Source: Symsagittifera roscoffensis (Eukaryota > Xenacoelomorpha > Acoela > Convolutidae). Taken from it: a stretch of DNA of 64,000 bases. The stretch covers positions 44,999,095 to 45,063,094 of the forward strand of contig NC_087071.1 in the NCBI RefSeq assembly GCF_963678635.1, given 5' to 3'. Both the position numbers and the translations under genes were made by a program. The notes under the pieces are model-generated. The model searched no databases, was not told the origin of the DNA, and saw nothing but the letters and a program-made list of their open reading frames with translations. Positions 46,142 to 58,161 of this stretch are shown here, in pieces. Every line of letters starts with the position of its first letter. Within the stretch, counting starts at the first letter, position 1.

Positions 46142-48424
46142 GTACCAGTTGCAGGAAAACGGGCAAAATATCTTTTCTAGTTTCCATCTTATAATTTTCA
46201 TCTCTAGAATGGTCGACGCCCAATAGATTCTTTTGAGAAATTGAAAACTTTATCTAAGGTGAAAAAAAGTGATGATATCTTTTGTTCACGACGATTCGTA
46301 AATTTTTTTTGGTTCAAAATGTTTTCAGACTGTGCGTTGTAATTTTGTGATTTTTTTCTTGTACTTTGGCCAAAAAATGGAAAATTAAAGTGTTTAGAAT
46401 TCAAAAACATTCCTCAGAAATATTAGAGGAAAACTAACGAAAAATTTGAGAAAAAAATCGGGTTTAATTATTGGCCTGGAAAAAAGGATCAGAGCTAGCT
46501 TCTAATTAAGTATCTAGTAGTTTCTTTTAGGGCTTAACTTTTTTCTAATTCTTATCAGTTCAGTATTTAATTCGAATGTACACTTGTGTGTTTTTTAACT
46601 TGAAAGTACGCATTCAGCCATAATGGCAACTAAGACAACAGAGAAAATGTAAGTTTGAGTTGTGAGGGGAGTGGAAAAGAGCCTAAGCTTAAACAACGAT
46701 GGGAAATTTCATCAACAGGTAAAGAAATGAGCTGTCTTACTGGCTTGTTCTTTTTTCTTGTCGATAAAAATAAAATGTGAAAAACGTTCTCTTAGAGAAG
46801 GTCAATATAAAACTAAAAACTTTCCTTCTCACTTTTTGATTTGTTCATATTATATCAGTAAAAACGCATATTTTTCTGCGTGTCCGTGTCTCATACATAC
46901 GTTCACAATTTCAGTATCTCCGCTCAAATGCTCAGAATAGAAGTCGAATTTACTTTTGTAAAAAATTGCTTCTGTTAAAAGGTTTTAAAATTTTTGCGTG
47001 GTGCCTTTCAAAAACAGGGGCAAAAAATCACATAAAGACAGAGATACATTGTATGCTGTAAATGTGTAAAAAAAAATTTTTTGTAAAATGACCCGAGTAC
47101 AATTTTCAATTATTGAGCAACCAAGCTAACCATGCGTTCTTCATAGCGAAAAAACTTTATTTTGATACAGACACAGCGCGAATTTTATTATCATAATGAT
47201 ATCTGCATGCTCTAGAAGACTTTTTGAAAAAAAAACCATTTGAAACCATATTCTCAGTATGGTTTACAATATGTTGCTTACTGCAAACTTTCTTAAACTA
47301 AAATCTATTGCCGACAATATAAAATTATATATTTTTTTCTAGTTCTGAATCACGTTGCCAAACTACTGTACAGGTTGTCATATTTTCTTTGCCTTCATTT
47401 TGTACACTTGAATATTCTTCTTGGTTAACATTTGGGATTTTTTCCAATTTCCATTATGAAAAGCATTTTAACATTGCAATCCTGCAAAATTTTTTATGGT
47501 GGGTGACCTGATAATTGCAAACAGATTTGTTCTTCATACTACACATCATAATATCACCCATTTAGCCGTAATAACACGTATAGCAACTACAGATGCATAG
47601 AAGACATAGAAATTGCAGCTTTTTGATTTCAACGAACAAATGAACGAACTTTCTTCACTTTTTGTCGTTTTTTTTGCAATTTTTCAAGATATAGCGTTGA
47701 AATCTTGACACATGCTTTATAAAAATATTTGGAAGGAGTTAGATTGATCAATGGTTGAGAAAAGTTATTTAGAAGGCGTTTCCGAAGATAATTTTAGAGC
47801 AAGAACTCCGTATTTTAATCCTTTAAAACAAAATTTCTGAACTTTCGATCCAGCTAGCTCCTTCCAAATAGTTTCAGATAGCCCGCATCAAAATCTTATT
47901 CTATATTTGGAACAGTTGCAGAGAAGACGACAAAATGCGAGGAAAAAACTCGTTCATTCGACCGTTCAAATCAAGAAGTTACATTTTCTATGTCTTGTGA
48001 CTGTATGAAAACCGATATTTTGAAACAAAAGAGTGAAAACCGCCAAGTTTCATTTTTCAAACATTATTTTAATGTTTATTTTATGAATCAAACTGTGAAA
48101 AAAGTCTTCAATTAAAAAATACAAGGTAAACAGATTTCTCAAATAGTGTGAACTTCAATTTTTGAAAGAAAAAAAGAGTGTTAATTGTAACTCGCATACA
48201 GTTGGCGACTTCATTAAGATTCTGGACGGCATTATTCCTACATTTTACTTACTATGAATAGCATTTTTGAAGTTTACCGCTCTTTTTTTGTGTATTTTCC
48301 CCTAAAACCAGTTTGGTGCTATACTTCAAGGCTTACAAGGCATTGACATTCTAAACTAACATTTTTTTGTTCTATAAATTTGTTTTTCTAAACTTTTTGA
48401 AATGGAAACCGGGAAAAAACTCAG
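46142..48424. other. Intron of gene 2, no exon seen
   Basis: A family 2-type end GTGAGGGGAGTGGAAAAGAGCC-like lies at 46660-46683. The region 47620-47960 holds an imperfect inverted relation between AACTCCTTCCAAATATTT-like phrases (47740 and 47865). Otherwise nothing recognised. Confidence 0.4.
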
Positions 48425-48623
48425 GTTTTTTCCGATACTTTAAAAGAAGCGATGTACGAAGAGGAGTTTCCAGAAGATGTCTGCATACGCGCACTTGACA
48501 AAACACCAGGCCATGAACAGCCCCCCTACGATCCCATAAGGTTTCTATCCAGTCCCTATTCGATAGACAGAGACATTTGTGGTCGTATGTTGAACACAGG
48601 AAAACTAGCTCTGGGAGATTCGG
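48425..48623 (+). CDS. Gene 2 exon: Cys168-Cys182 loop to catalytic Ser
   Basis: 199 bp, acceptor ACTCAG, donor GTAAGA. Encodes DTLKEAMYEEEF (the LQE-type motif), PEDVC and RDICG (Cys168 and Cys182), with an insertion between them longer than in trypsin, and ends in LALGDSG with the catalytic Ser. Cys191, normally two residues before the Gly-Asp-Ser, is Ala. The intron splits the codon of the Gly after Ser-Gly. Confidence 0.9.
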
Positions 48624-49616
48624 GTAAGAGTTTTACCATTAATTGAAATTGGAAATTTTTTCCAGTTTTCCAACCCTCCTCTTGAAGTCAAAATTGAAGG
48701 GTTGTCTAAAAAACTGTTTACCCGGTAATTTACACGTAGTAGGTCACGCTGGACATAAAAAAAGTCTTTAGTAATGCTGAACATTTTTAGAACATAAGAT
48801 CTCATTTTAAAAGGAGCCAAATTTTTTCTAAGAAACTCATCAGAATTGAACATTTTTCTAAAAAATTCATCAAAATTGAAAATTTATCAGAATAAATTTT
48901 AGTTTAGAATTAAAAATCCTTATCAATTTTTGGGATTTTTTTACCAAAAAAAAACGGTTGAATGCTGCTTGCAAAAAGCCTCGTTGAAACAAAAATTAAA
49001 CACTTTTTAAGGATGAACGTAGATTTTTTTTTTCAGGAAAATTCTGAAATTTGTTCAGTCTCATATTTACTTTTTCGCGGTTTAAAATTTGATTTCTTTT
49101 GAAGTTAAGTTCATTTACTTTGTTAATAATTGAACAGCGAAAGTTATAAGGTCACGAAAACATGATTGATTTCTGATTTCGAGAATGGAATTGAAATTCA
49201 GGTTTTACTGCGGAACGAAGTTTTCACATATTGATCCAGTTTTCTCAAATTGGAATATTTTCATCAAAAAAGTCTCCATCACAAATTGTTCTGGAAATTC
49301 AAAGAGCTTTAATATTTTTTTTTTAGAAATTAGAAGTTGAGATTTTTCAAAAACCAACTCAGTATTTTTTTTCTGTTTAATTCCGTTCACTGACCCTCTT
49401 ACAACCGTTAGTTGGCTTTTTCTGTTCTGTAAACCTTTTTGATCATCGTTTCAATTACAACTTTTCAAAAAAGACATATTTTTATTTACAAGGATGCAAC
49501 GATAAGTAATTTTTATTAATAGGGTCAATTTTAAATAGGTGAATCTAAGCAAAGAGGAAAGAAAATAATATAAATGAAATCGCGAAGAATAAAAATCATA
49601 ACCCAAAGTTTTTTAG

Positions 49617-49752
49617 GGGGGCCGTTGTTTCTATTCGACAAGAAAGAATTCCACAAAAACGACCCCACAGACAAACCACATCAGATGCCGAAACCCTATT
49701 GTTTATATGGCATATCCCACTGGGGACGGATGGAGGAACCAGACGGAAAAAG
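49617..49752 (+). CDS. Gene 2 exon: GGP to substrate pocket
   Basis: Acceptor TTTTTTAG, donor GTAATC. Completes GDSGGP, then LFLFDKKEF, where Cys201 would be expected but is absent, an acidic/basic insertion, and YGISHWG, corresponding to the SWG pocket strand. Cys220 is absent. Ends in phase 2. Confidence 0.9.
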
Positions 49753-50252
49753 GTAATCATGGAAAACAAAAAATCACTCAAGTTAATTGGTTGAAATTAA
49801 ACAAGTATCCTAATTAGCTGAAGCAAGGCGACCAAAAGTGAATCAAGTGCGTTCAAGATTTTTTTATCAATGCGCGAAGGTTACCAAATAAATCACATCA
49901 TATAAATGTCCAAAATTGTCTATCATTTTATCGGTGCGTCAATAGGGGCTCCCGCTTTTGATTTGGCTTAACTTTCTCGACTCAGACTTTGTGTAACGCA
50001 TCCAAAAAGTCATTTCAGAAAGAATAACAAAAAAAAACTTTCACAGAGAGCCATTGTTAACTGCAGCTCAAGTCAATGATACGTCTTTTCCTTTTGTTTA
50101 GCTTTTAGTCAATTAACGTGTGAAAACTCTAATATATGTCTTTGTGACTTTTTTGTTTTGCTGTAATTAAACTAATGCTCCAATAACTACAGATGTCCAT
50201 TCATACAAAAAATTGCATTTATGCAAGCACTTAGGTTAAAACCAGATATAGT

Positions 50253-50663
50253 CAGGGGCAGATTTAGGGGGGGAAGGCGGACGCCCCCCTCCCCTCATGG
50301 TTTCGACCCCCTGCCGACCCAAATGGGTCCCCCCTTTGAACTATTTTGATATATCCATTTTTGGTGACGGACCCAAAAATATTTCTAAAAACGCCTATAC
50401 TAATTTTAGGTGGGGAGCGCGCGCCGAAAAACCGCAATTTTTTGGTCGAATTTTTCCAAAAAGTGCCTAAAAACGCCTTTTTTGGCCTGTTTTATCAAAA
50501 ATTTGTCTGCGGCGCACAAAGTTTGGCCAATCTAGGGTCTTTATAGTGGTTTTGGTGTGCTTAGAAACAATTTGGTCGACCTAAAAATTAAAAATGTAGA
50601 CAAAGTTTTGAAATTTTTTTTGAAAGTCCGTCCCCCTCGAGATATTCGTAGATCCGCGCCTGA
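50253..50663. mobile_element. MITE family 3, copy B
   Basis: About 410 bp beginning CAGGGGCAGATTTAGG and ending TAGATCCGCGCCTG, imperfect inverted ends like those of the 20.8-kb copy. Contains GCGCGCGCCGAAAAA as does that copy. No clear target duplication. Lies in the last intron of gene 2. Confidence 0.7.
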
Positions 50664-50928
50664 ACGTGGATATGACACAAGAAAAAACGTGAAAAACTTT
50701 CAGTTTCGAAAAATGGAATTTTGTGTTTTACCGGTGGACTACTATCTTTTTATCCAATTTTCTCGAATTGAGTTAGTTCGACAAACACTTTTTTTTTCTT
50801 CAATTTTTTTTGAAGAAAAAGTGAAATTAAAAAAAAACAAGGACTTTTAATTTACAATGTTCATAATTGGACGAAATTGTTCAGACAAGCGTAACTTCTG
50901 ACTAATAGCTAATAATCTGATGTTTCAG

Positions 50929-50995
50929 GCCCAATCATGTGTTCACCCGACTTTCCTACTACCAAAAATGGATAGATAGCGTTGCCAAATACTAA
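50929..50995 (+). CDS. Gene 2 terminal exon
   Basis: Acceptor GATGTTTCAG. Encodes PNHVFTRLSYYQKWIDSVAK, the standard S1 C-terminal strand and helix (PGVYTRVSxYxxWI pattern), then Tyr and TAA at 50993-50995. A polyadenylation signal was not pinned down. Confidence 0.92.
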
Positions 50996-51771
50996 CGCAT
51001 ATTTTACGAGTTGTATAGCAAATATGAAATTGAGTTTCTTGGAAAAGTTTTTTTTTGAACAGAATCTCAACTCATAACAAGTGCGTTTCAGGGCAGTAAT
51101 GAGATAAAAAGTTGAAAAAATGAAGTTTAAAAAACAGAAGTAATAAATAAAATTAATTATTTATATGAATGGACAAAACCATTTATACGAAAAACAGTTG
51201 ACTTGATTCAAAAATTTTGATTCTTTTGGTGTGCTTTGATGAGTTAAAATTAATTTTAAAAAGTCAAAATTTTGAAAAGAAAACAGATACAAATGAGATA
51301 ACTCTACTAATATTCATTTATACCTTATACGATCTGACCGAGTTCTCCACCATAGAAGAATTTGCGAAACCAGTTATATCCATATCTCGTTTAAGAAAGA
51401 ATTGGAAAAATTTCGTAATACAACTTTTTTGTTTCAAAACTTGCGTAAACAAAAAACAACAAAAAAATTATTGAAATATTTCATCAAAATTTTGCAATTG
51501 TTGCTGCTTGCTGCAAAAGTAATCATTCCATTAACCCAAACCTTTGTAAAATGTGAAAAAATTATTTAAAAAAATTGGGTTAAAACATACCCTGCTGGAC
51601 AACAAGATCACTTTTTTCCGTGAGTTCTTTCGAACAAGCAAAACAAAATGAGGAAAGTCGTGTTTCTCAGTTTAGACCCTTCAGCCTAGTTGCAAAAAAT
51701 TATAGCCCGTCCAGTTTGTCAGTTGTTAATTGATTGTGAAAAAATTGTTGTGCTTTCATTCGCGAGAGCAT
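50996..51771. other. 3' flank of gene 2
   Basis: Follows the gene 2 stop codon. AT-rich, with no further gene recognised before the LTR of copy 2. Confidence 0.45.
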
Positions 51772-52181
51772 TGAGTTATGACCTATTTGGTTAACTCATA
51801 GAGTAATTTCGGATAGGGTACACCGTCTGCTCGTCACGCTATCTTATTTTCGGCCGGATAGATTCGTGCAACTTCTTAGTCTAATACCGATCCTAATCTT
51901 ACTCTTATACTATCTAGTCTCAGGTTGTTTAACTAGTCTCTGCTAGGCTCAATAGATCTAGGCTATACTGGTTTATTGCGGCTGCTGAAGTTCCTTTGGA
52001 GAGGCAACTAAATTCTAAGTTAAATTCAAATCTCTCTGGTGCTGAAATTACAGGTAATTTCAGCACTTACAAATAAGTGGGTTGTTAGTTAGATGGATCA
52101 TGATTGGTTAATATTAAATACTTTACAGTGGTAAAATATCTAATTTATCCAATCATAAAATGTAGTTTAGATCAGGTTCCA
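51772..52181 (-). repeat. 3' LTR of copy 2
   Basis: On the minus strand begins TGGAACCTGATCT at 52181 and ends GGTCATAACTCA at 51772. 410 bp. Contains the covarying hairpin at 52039-52066. Confidence 0.9.
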
Positions 52182-53632
52182 CCCATCCGGGTTTTACAGA
52201 GTTTTTTAGAATAGTCTTTCTGCAATTCAAAGGATGGATGATGGACGTTGGTATTTGGCGAACATCATATTTCTTCTGGGTTCTCTTGTTAGAGAAGTTC
52301 CAGGTTCAATCGCTGTGTCTTCTCATGACAACGACTGGGTTTTCGCAACAAACTCAAATCTGATTTCAGAATGGTTGGCTATGACAGGTTTTTCTGTTTC
52401 ATGTAGAGAACTTCTTTTGGGTTGACCTTGTCTGGGAATGGCGTGGAGATTGTGCGTGGAGGGGATGCCTGGTTACTCGGATCTGTACGTATACTTGAAC
52501 ATCGAGGTGGTCATTGGTCTAGTTCAATGAAGTCCTTTTCTGCGAAGTCAAGTCGTACTCTAAATCCTTTGAGTTGTGATTGTGGGCGGCATAGTGATTG
52601 TGGTTGGCCATTCTTTTTCGAGTGTAGAGGGGTCATTTTGTCTTTGGATGTTCGTCTTTGGTGTTGTATGCTGATCTATATACTGCAAGGTGTAATTTAC
52701 ATTTTATAAAATTTTTATTAGTTCGGTGTTTTTATTATGATTTTGGTTAGTTGTTTTCACAAAAGCTTTTTGTTTTAGTTTGGTTATTTTGAAGAGTTAC
52801 TCACCCTTGAGTACCTCTTATTAAAAATAGAAGTATGGTCACAAAGCGTGGATGTAGCGCGGTGGGTTAGGCCGGCTATAGAGCATGCTCAGGACGTCCT
52901 CTCTGGTGGGTTAGGCCAGGAGTGGGAGTATGATTTCGTGCGGTTTCTGTGAGAGGTCCTGTTATGTGACAACGTTTTATGTTGGGTTTATTGTGGTTTT
53001 TCTTATGTTTCATTGGTTGTGTCCTTTTTTCAAAAATCAAATTGTTTTTGGTATGGGTTTGTCTTTCGACTTTTTTGTGTTTTATTATTTCTTTCTTAGA
53101 CTTTATAATAGTCTTCAAAAGAATAAATTATCCAGTTTTAAACTGGGTTAATCCGGTTTGGGTACCGTTGGTTTACTTTTCTTAGTCATGCTGTTATTAT
53201 ATGTGTTGTGGTGTTTAGTAAGCTGCATTGGTTAGTTTTGTTTAGTATATAATTCTTTTCCAACCGGGTTAAAGGGAAGTTTGAAACTTGTTATCGTGTG
53301 TTAGAGTTGTTGAGTGTGAAAGCTTGAAACTGAAATTCATTAATTAAACAATTCTTCGTGGGCGAGCTGTGCGAGTTTGGATAGAATTCTTGTCTGAGTG
53401 AATAGAAATATCAAAAGGTTAGTACTGCATTTTCGTCTTATCAATTTACTACATAGAATTTCAATTTTACTGCTAGTTTTGTGGAAAAATTAAGTTACAA
53501 ATTTCCATCATTATTAGAATTACTGCTTTTAGGGAAATAATTTATAAATTAATTTACTACATTTGTATGAAATTTATTTAATTTAGCTGGTGCAAAAGAT
53601 TATTAGAGTTTTGAACAATTTGAAGAAGTTTT
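52182..53632 (-). other. 3' non-coding block of copy 2
   Basis: Counterpart of 18055-19690. Carries CCCGGATGGG directly before the LTR and two TAACCCACC phrases near 52867 and 52908 on the minus strand. Plus-strand open frames here (52234-52709, 52930-53185) are antisense and lack counterparts in copy 1. Confidence 0.55.
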
Positions 53633-53683
53633 CTATTTTTTATTTTTCTTTTGTGTATTTTGCAGATGATCGTGAGATGAAGA

Positions 53684-53770
53684 CTAAAAATCTAAATGAG
53701 ACATGGATAAAGAATGGTTAGTTTTTTAATTTGAATTTATTAGTTAAGAATATGTATAAATTATACTTAC
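53684..53770 (-). other. Possible 87-nt intron at the end of ORF-X
   Basis: On the minus strand CAG|GTAAGT (53770) is a textbook donor at codon phase 0, and ATTTTTAG (ends 53684) an acceptor. The frame after it stays open for 16 codons with a Lys/Asn-rich end, stop near 53633. Copy 1 keeps the acceptor (TTTTTTTTTAG near 18135) but has lost the donor. Confidence 0.4.
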
Positions 53771-55559
53771 CTGTTGGTCGTCGGGGAAAAAACCGTGGGG
53801 GAAGATGTCGTGGATTATGTCGGAAGTTGTTAGTAATTTTGCTAGTTTGCGAATGATGTTTTTAGTTTGAAGCAGTGGCCAAAGCAATTGAAGTGCTTTA
53901 ATGGTTTTTAGTTCTTCAGTGCCAACTGCAAACTCATAAGGTGTGTTTTGGATGAGATTATATAATTTGTGATTGTATTTAGTGTTGTGGATGAATTCTA
54001 ATATTGGGATTTCTATAGGTTGAACAAATTCATGTGGGATAAGGAAGGGTCTGGATTCTTCTGCGTTGAAGGTCTTTGTGATGGGACAAAAAATATACAT
54101 TTGGGTTATGGGATCATAATTGCGAAGAATACCGTGAAGGTTAGTATCTTTGATGCAATATGTGAAGTTAAGAAAAAATGGTGAAGTGTATTTAGAGTTA
54201 ATAAATTGAAAACGGTGGTGTGGTTGTCTTGATGGAGTGTGTAGATCAAAGTGATTTTGTATGAAGCGATAATATGTATATCTGTGGGTTTGTTTAGTTC
54301 GTAATATAATATCGTGTGAGCAGTGCAAATCTCGTTCGTGTGGTGCAAGGAAATGAAAGGTTAGTGAAAATAATTGAAATTTTTCTTTAAAACTTTGTAT
54401 CGGTTAGTGCTTCAGAAATGATGTGATCGAATTTGCGATCAAATATATTGAGTGTAAATACATATGGTGTTTTGGTGAAGAATTTTTCTGTGATTTGTGG
54501 GCTAGCGAAACGGTCATCATCTAAAAATTGGTCTTGGTTAGCTCGGATGATGTTGTGATCGTAATATTCTAGCGTATATTCGTTAGCTCGGGGTGCAGTG
54601 TATGTTTTTAGTGACTTTTTATATCCTATATAAGTAAATTGTCTATGTGTTAGTGGTGTAGTGAGTCGATATAGCATATTTTGATTTCTTTCTATATCGA
54701 TGTGAGTATTCGATAAAGGTAGGCAAAGGGGGTTAGTAAAATGATAATATGATGTCCAATGAAGTGTAGGCATTAAAACTTGTTCATCTACAAAACTGCG
54801 TGTGTTGTTAGTGTCGTTAGGGGTGTTCAAGGTATACTGTGGAAATGAAGGTAAGGTGATTGCTTAAAATTCTTTCGTGTTAGTATGATTTGGGTGATTA
54901 ATATATTCACGGGCTGTTCCTGGTTTTGTTGGAAATGGATGGTTTGGGAATTTTCTTTTGAAAGTGCGGTAAGCTCTATTAGTGCTAATTGATGATTCGA
55001 TGGATGTGGATGATGGTGCTAATGATGCGGTATAAGCTGAAGAGGGTGTAGGGGTAGGTGGGTTTGATGATTCTATGGTTGATGAAATCTGGTTTATGGT
55101 TGAGGTGTCAAGGTGGAAGGGTTGTTGTTGTAGGGTGATAAAGTTATCTAGTTCTTGGGAGATTTGGGGGGTGTCTGGAGAATTGGATGATCGGTCTGAA
55201 TGAAATGAAGAGTAGGTTGGGGTAACTTCTGAAGCATAAGAGGGTGTAGAAATGGATGGGAGTGGGTTATTTGGTGGGATTGGTTGAAAAGGGGGTTTTG
55301 AAAAAACTGAGGAGTTGGTTTGAAAATTATTGGATGGAGATGGTTCAGAGTCAGGGGTTTCAATATTTGGGTTATTAAGTTGTGAAATGGAGTATAAAAC
55401 TGAGATATGTGAGTTAGTGTCTGAATTCATGCCTGATGTTACATTATTGGTTGGGAAATCGAGTGGCGGGAAAGCAAAAAGTGGAATTATTGTAATTGGA
55501 GCGTTGAGGTTGGTTGGGTGGGAATTTGAGCGGTGTAGGGATCCAAGTTGTCGGCTCAT
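53744..55559 (-). pseudogene. ORF-X, unknown protein downstream of env, copy 2
   Basis: About 600 codons from the ATG at 55559, which lies in an ATGA overlap with the env stop. Residues 1 to ~200 are Ser/Pro/Thr/Asn-rich and low-complexity. The rest looks folded: HWTSYYHFTNPL, FTYIGYKKS, PYVFTLNIFD, then LHCSHDIIL, FLNFTYCIKDTN, YIFCPITKTF and FPHGFFPDD. One in-frame TAA at 54864-54866 and one frameshift near 54385 break it. Copy 1 has the same regions, so it is an ancestral gene of the family. No signal peptide or membrane segment seen. Function unknown; in other retroviruses this position holds accessory genes. Confidence 0.7.
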
Positions 55560-58161
55560 CGTGGGCTAAAAAAATTATTATTTTGAGACTGAAAAGCGGT
55601 GGTATGGGGTTGTTCTATAATTTGTTCATATGTATTTTCATCTAGTGGATGGTGTGTCATTATATGTTGAATGGGACTTTGTGATATGGTTGGTCTAAAA
55701 TTTGGATTATGTGTTATTGCTAAATTTCGAAAATTTCGTGGGACTAGTGATAATGGATGGTTATGTGGTAGGGGTGGTAACTGTGGTGCTGTAGGCGTTA
55801 TGTCTACATTGTTATGTTCTTCGTCGTATGTGTTCTGTCTTGTTGCTATTTTTGTGTTGTATTCTTTTATTTGTGCGTCTAAAAGAATTTCGTTTATTGA
55901 TGATGAAAAAATTCCAAAAAATCCTGCGAATAGGATGCGTGCTACACTTGCTTGTCTATTTTCTTGTGTGTGTATAGCGCATGTATTATAGATTCCTTTT
56001 AAGAAGGAGAAAAGAAATCCTATAAAGTTAAACATTGCGTATAGAATAGTTAATTTTTCTAAGATGTAATAGGGCCATATTAGGGATGTATACTAAGATG
56101 TAATAGGGCAAATATTTATAGGCGAGATATCTTGTGGTCGGTATTTTTCACCGTTGAGATATATATAGTCTTTAATGTCTTTAAAATATCCGCTATAATC
56201 TTGTGTATAAATATCTGCAAATCCTGCGGTTTCGGCAAGTTTGCGTAAGTTTTGGTCAATTGATTGTCTTTGTATAGTGTCCATTTGTGTTAATAATTCT
56301 TGGAATTGTTGTGTTCTAATGTGATGTTGTATATCGGATTTTGAATATATTCCAATTGATTGTAAGTCAATATTTGGGTTTCGAACAATAGCTCTAATGC
56401 TTTCAGGTGAAAATTTTTTGAGTGATTGCATTAATGTGGGATATGGGGTAAGAAGGTAATATTTATCTTCATCAGGGTTCAGTTGAACTACATTGTGGCT
56501 ATTTTCTGATCCACATGGGACTGCGGTATCCCAGAAATAGGTTCGTCTTGAAAGTGTGTCAACGAAATGTACTTTATTCTTATAAGAGATAGGGATTCTT
56601 TTATAGCATCGTTTATCTTCAAAAACATATAGTGGTGATACCTTTTTGGTACAGGTATAAAACCATAAAATGTTTCCTTCATAGTCTAAAAAATTTGATC
56701 TATTGCCTGATAGTAAATATCCTGCGTAGGGTATTTTTAATACTGCTAGTGCAAGTGATTGTAGGATTTGTGTTCTTTCTAATTCGCATAGTTGGTGAAG
56801 TGTTTCTAATTCGGAGAGTGACATTTCTTGAAAAATGCGGCTAATTGTGTAGTCTAATTTCATATCTAGGTGAATATCATAGTGGATATTACCGAAATAA
56901 GTACTATTCATTAGTGATAGTTCTTGTAAACGTGTGCTTCTAGTGTCATGGGGCTTTAGATGTCCACCAGGTTGACCTTTACTTTTTTGAAAATTAACTG
57001 GTATATATAATGTTCCTTCGTTTGTAGGGTGACTTGTGGCGTATGGGTCGAATTTTACTTTTCCAGTGGTCATGTCGAATTCTTTTTCGTATTCAACTAA
57101 TATCTCGGAGTATTGTGTTTTGTGAAGTGGATTTCTGTATTTACATGCAAGTTCTGTTTCTTGATATATTTGAAAACGTGTCAATTTATTTTCTATATTG
57201 TGTATGTTTCTAAAATTAGAACTTTGTTTTCGTGATGGATGGACTTGTTCATATGGAATTGATTGTATAAAATATTTTTCGTGAAATTTTATCATACGAG
57301 CGTGTATTTTTGCTACCTGAAATGTTGTACATGTGTCTTCGGGGAACCAAACAATTGTTGCTTGTGTTCGTGTTGTAGGGTCACAATAGCCTTGATCGTT
57401 TTTACAAGGTAATCTAATTCCTTGATAGATCATTGTGTTGTCAGATAAATCGCGTGTGAGTTGTATTTTTTCGAGTTGTATTTTCCAATCGAAAAACATT
57501 ATTTCTTGGTATCCTTTTTTTTTGTGTCTGCTTTGCAGTTTGATGGGTTATTTATACCAATATGTGGTATCCAGTGTTTATCGTGTATGTCTTAAGTTAA
57601 TCTTCCGTGTGCGCCGTTGTATGGATATTTTTCATCTAATTTTATATGTCCTTGATATCTTTAAAGTTCTGCTTGATGTACAGAATCTGAAAAAACTTGG
57701 AAATATACTAACTTCCTATCTGTGTTTTTATTTTTTGTGATATTTAGTCTGAGTAACTAGTTTTTACAATCTTCGGGATGGAGATGTTAAAGTCGTTCGA
57801 TATTACTCTGGTAGAATGATTCGTGGTCAAGTCGGTTTTTATTTCCATTAGAGACTTGTGAAGAATGTACTTTCTTTTCAGAAAATGTTGCTGTGAATTT
57901 ATATCCTATAACTGTTGTTGCTCGGGCTTTTGAATAAAGTGTCGCTATTACATTTGTTGTTTCTATAGCTTGTGATTCTGTTTCGCATTGTGATACTTGA
58001 TTTATTGCATATTTGTGTAGTGTTTTTTGTTCGTTTTCTTCACAATCGTAATGTGTTACTAATAAATCTTGGGGTCCTGTGCGGGGGGAAGGGTTTATGT
58101 TTTCATTGGAGGTTATTAGAAAATAGAGTTGGAGAAAAATTAATATTTTTAGAATATACAT
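55557..58161 (-). pseudogene. env-like membrane glycoprotein gene, copy 2
   Basis: Starts at ATG 58161 with a hydrophobic leader (MYILKILIFLQLYFLI, signal-peptide-like) and runs open to a stop at 57787. It resumes after a disrupted stretch, with a stop at 57592-57594, as a 468-codon open frame at 57499-56093, and ends with two hydrophobic segments (about 56035-55980 and 55950-55890) and a Pro/Gln-rich tail to the TGA at 55557. Cysteines near CEENEQ, TETC/ELACKY, CELERT, CTKK, KRCYKRIP and VPCGSEN suggest a disulfide-linked ectodomain. Probably a type I membrane glycoprotein. A 34-bp direct duplication at 56059-56092 lies at the break before the hydrophobic part. Viral class not assigned. Confidence 0.75.

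Larger units (their letters stand above)
39726..50995 (+). other. Gene 2: S1-family serine protease locus
   Basis: Seven exons give an uninterrupted 290-residue reading frame from the activation site to the stop codon, with phases 1, 0, 2, 0, 1 and 2 agreeing at all six junctions. It has the activation site R-VIGG, His in VTAAHC, Asp in NDIAV and Ser in GDSGG, so it should be an active zymogen-type protease. The cysteine pattern is unusual: the Cys42-58 and Cys168-182 pairs are kept, while both partners of Cys136-201 and of Cys191-220 are missing. The signal-peptide exon upstream of 39726 is not identified; a hydrophobic frame at 38151 is only a weak candidate. The introns are packed with MITEs. 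Confidence 0.85.

Noticed and set aside
52234..53185. Plus-strand frames next to the LTR of copy 2
   Set aside because: They lie in the element's 3' non-coding block and have no counterpart in copy 1.
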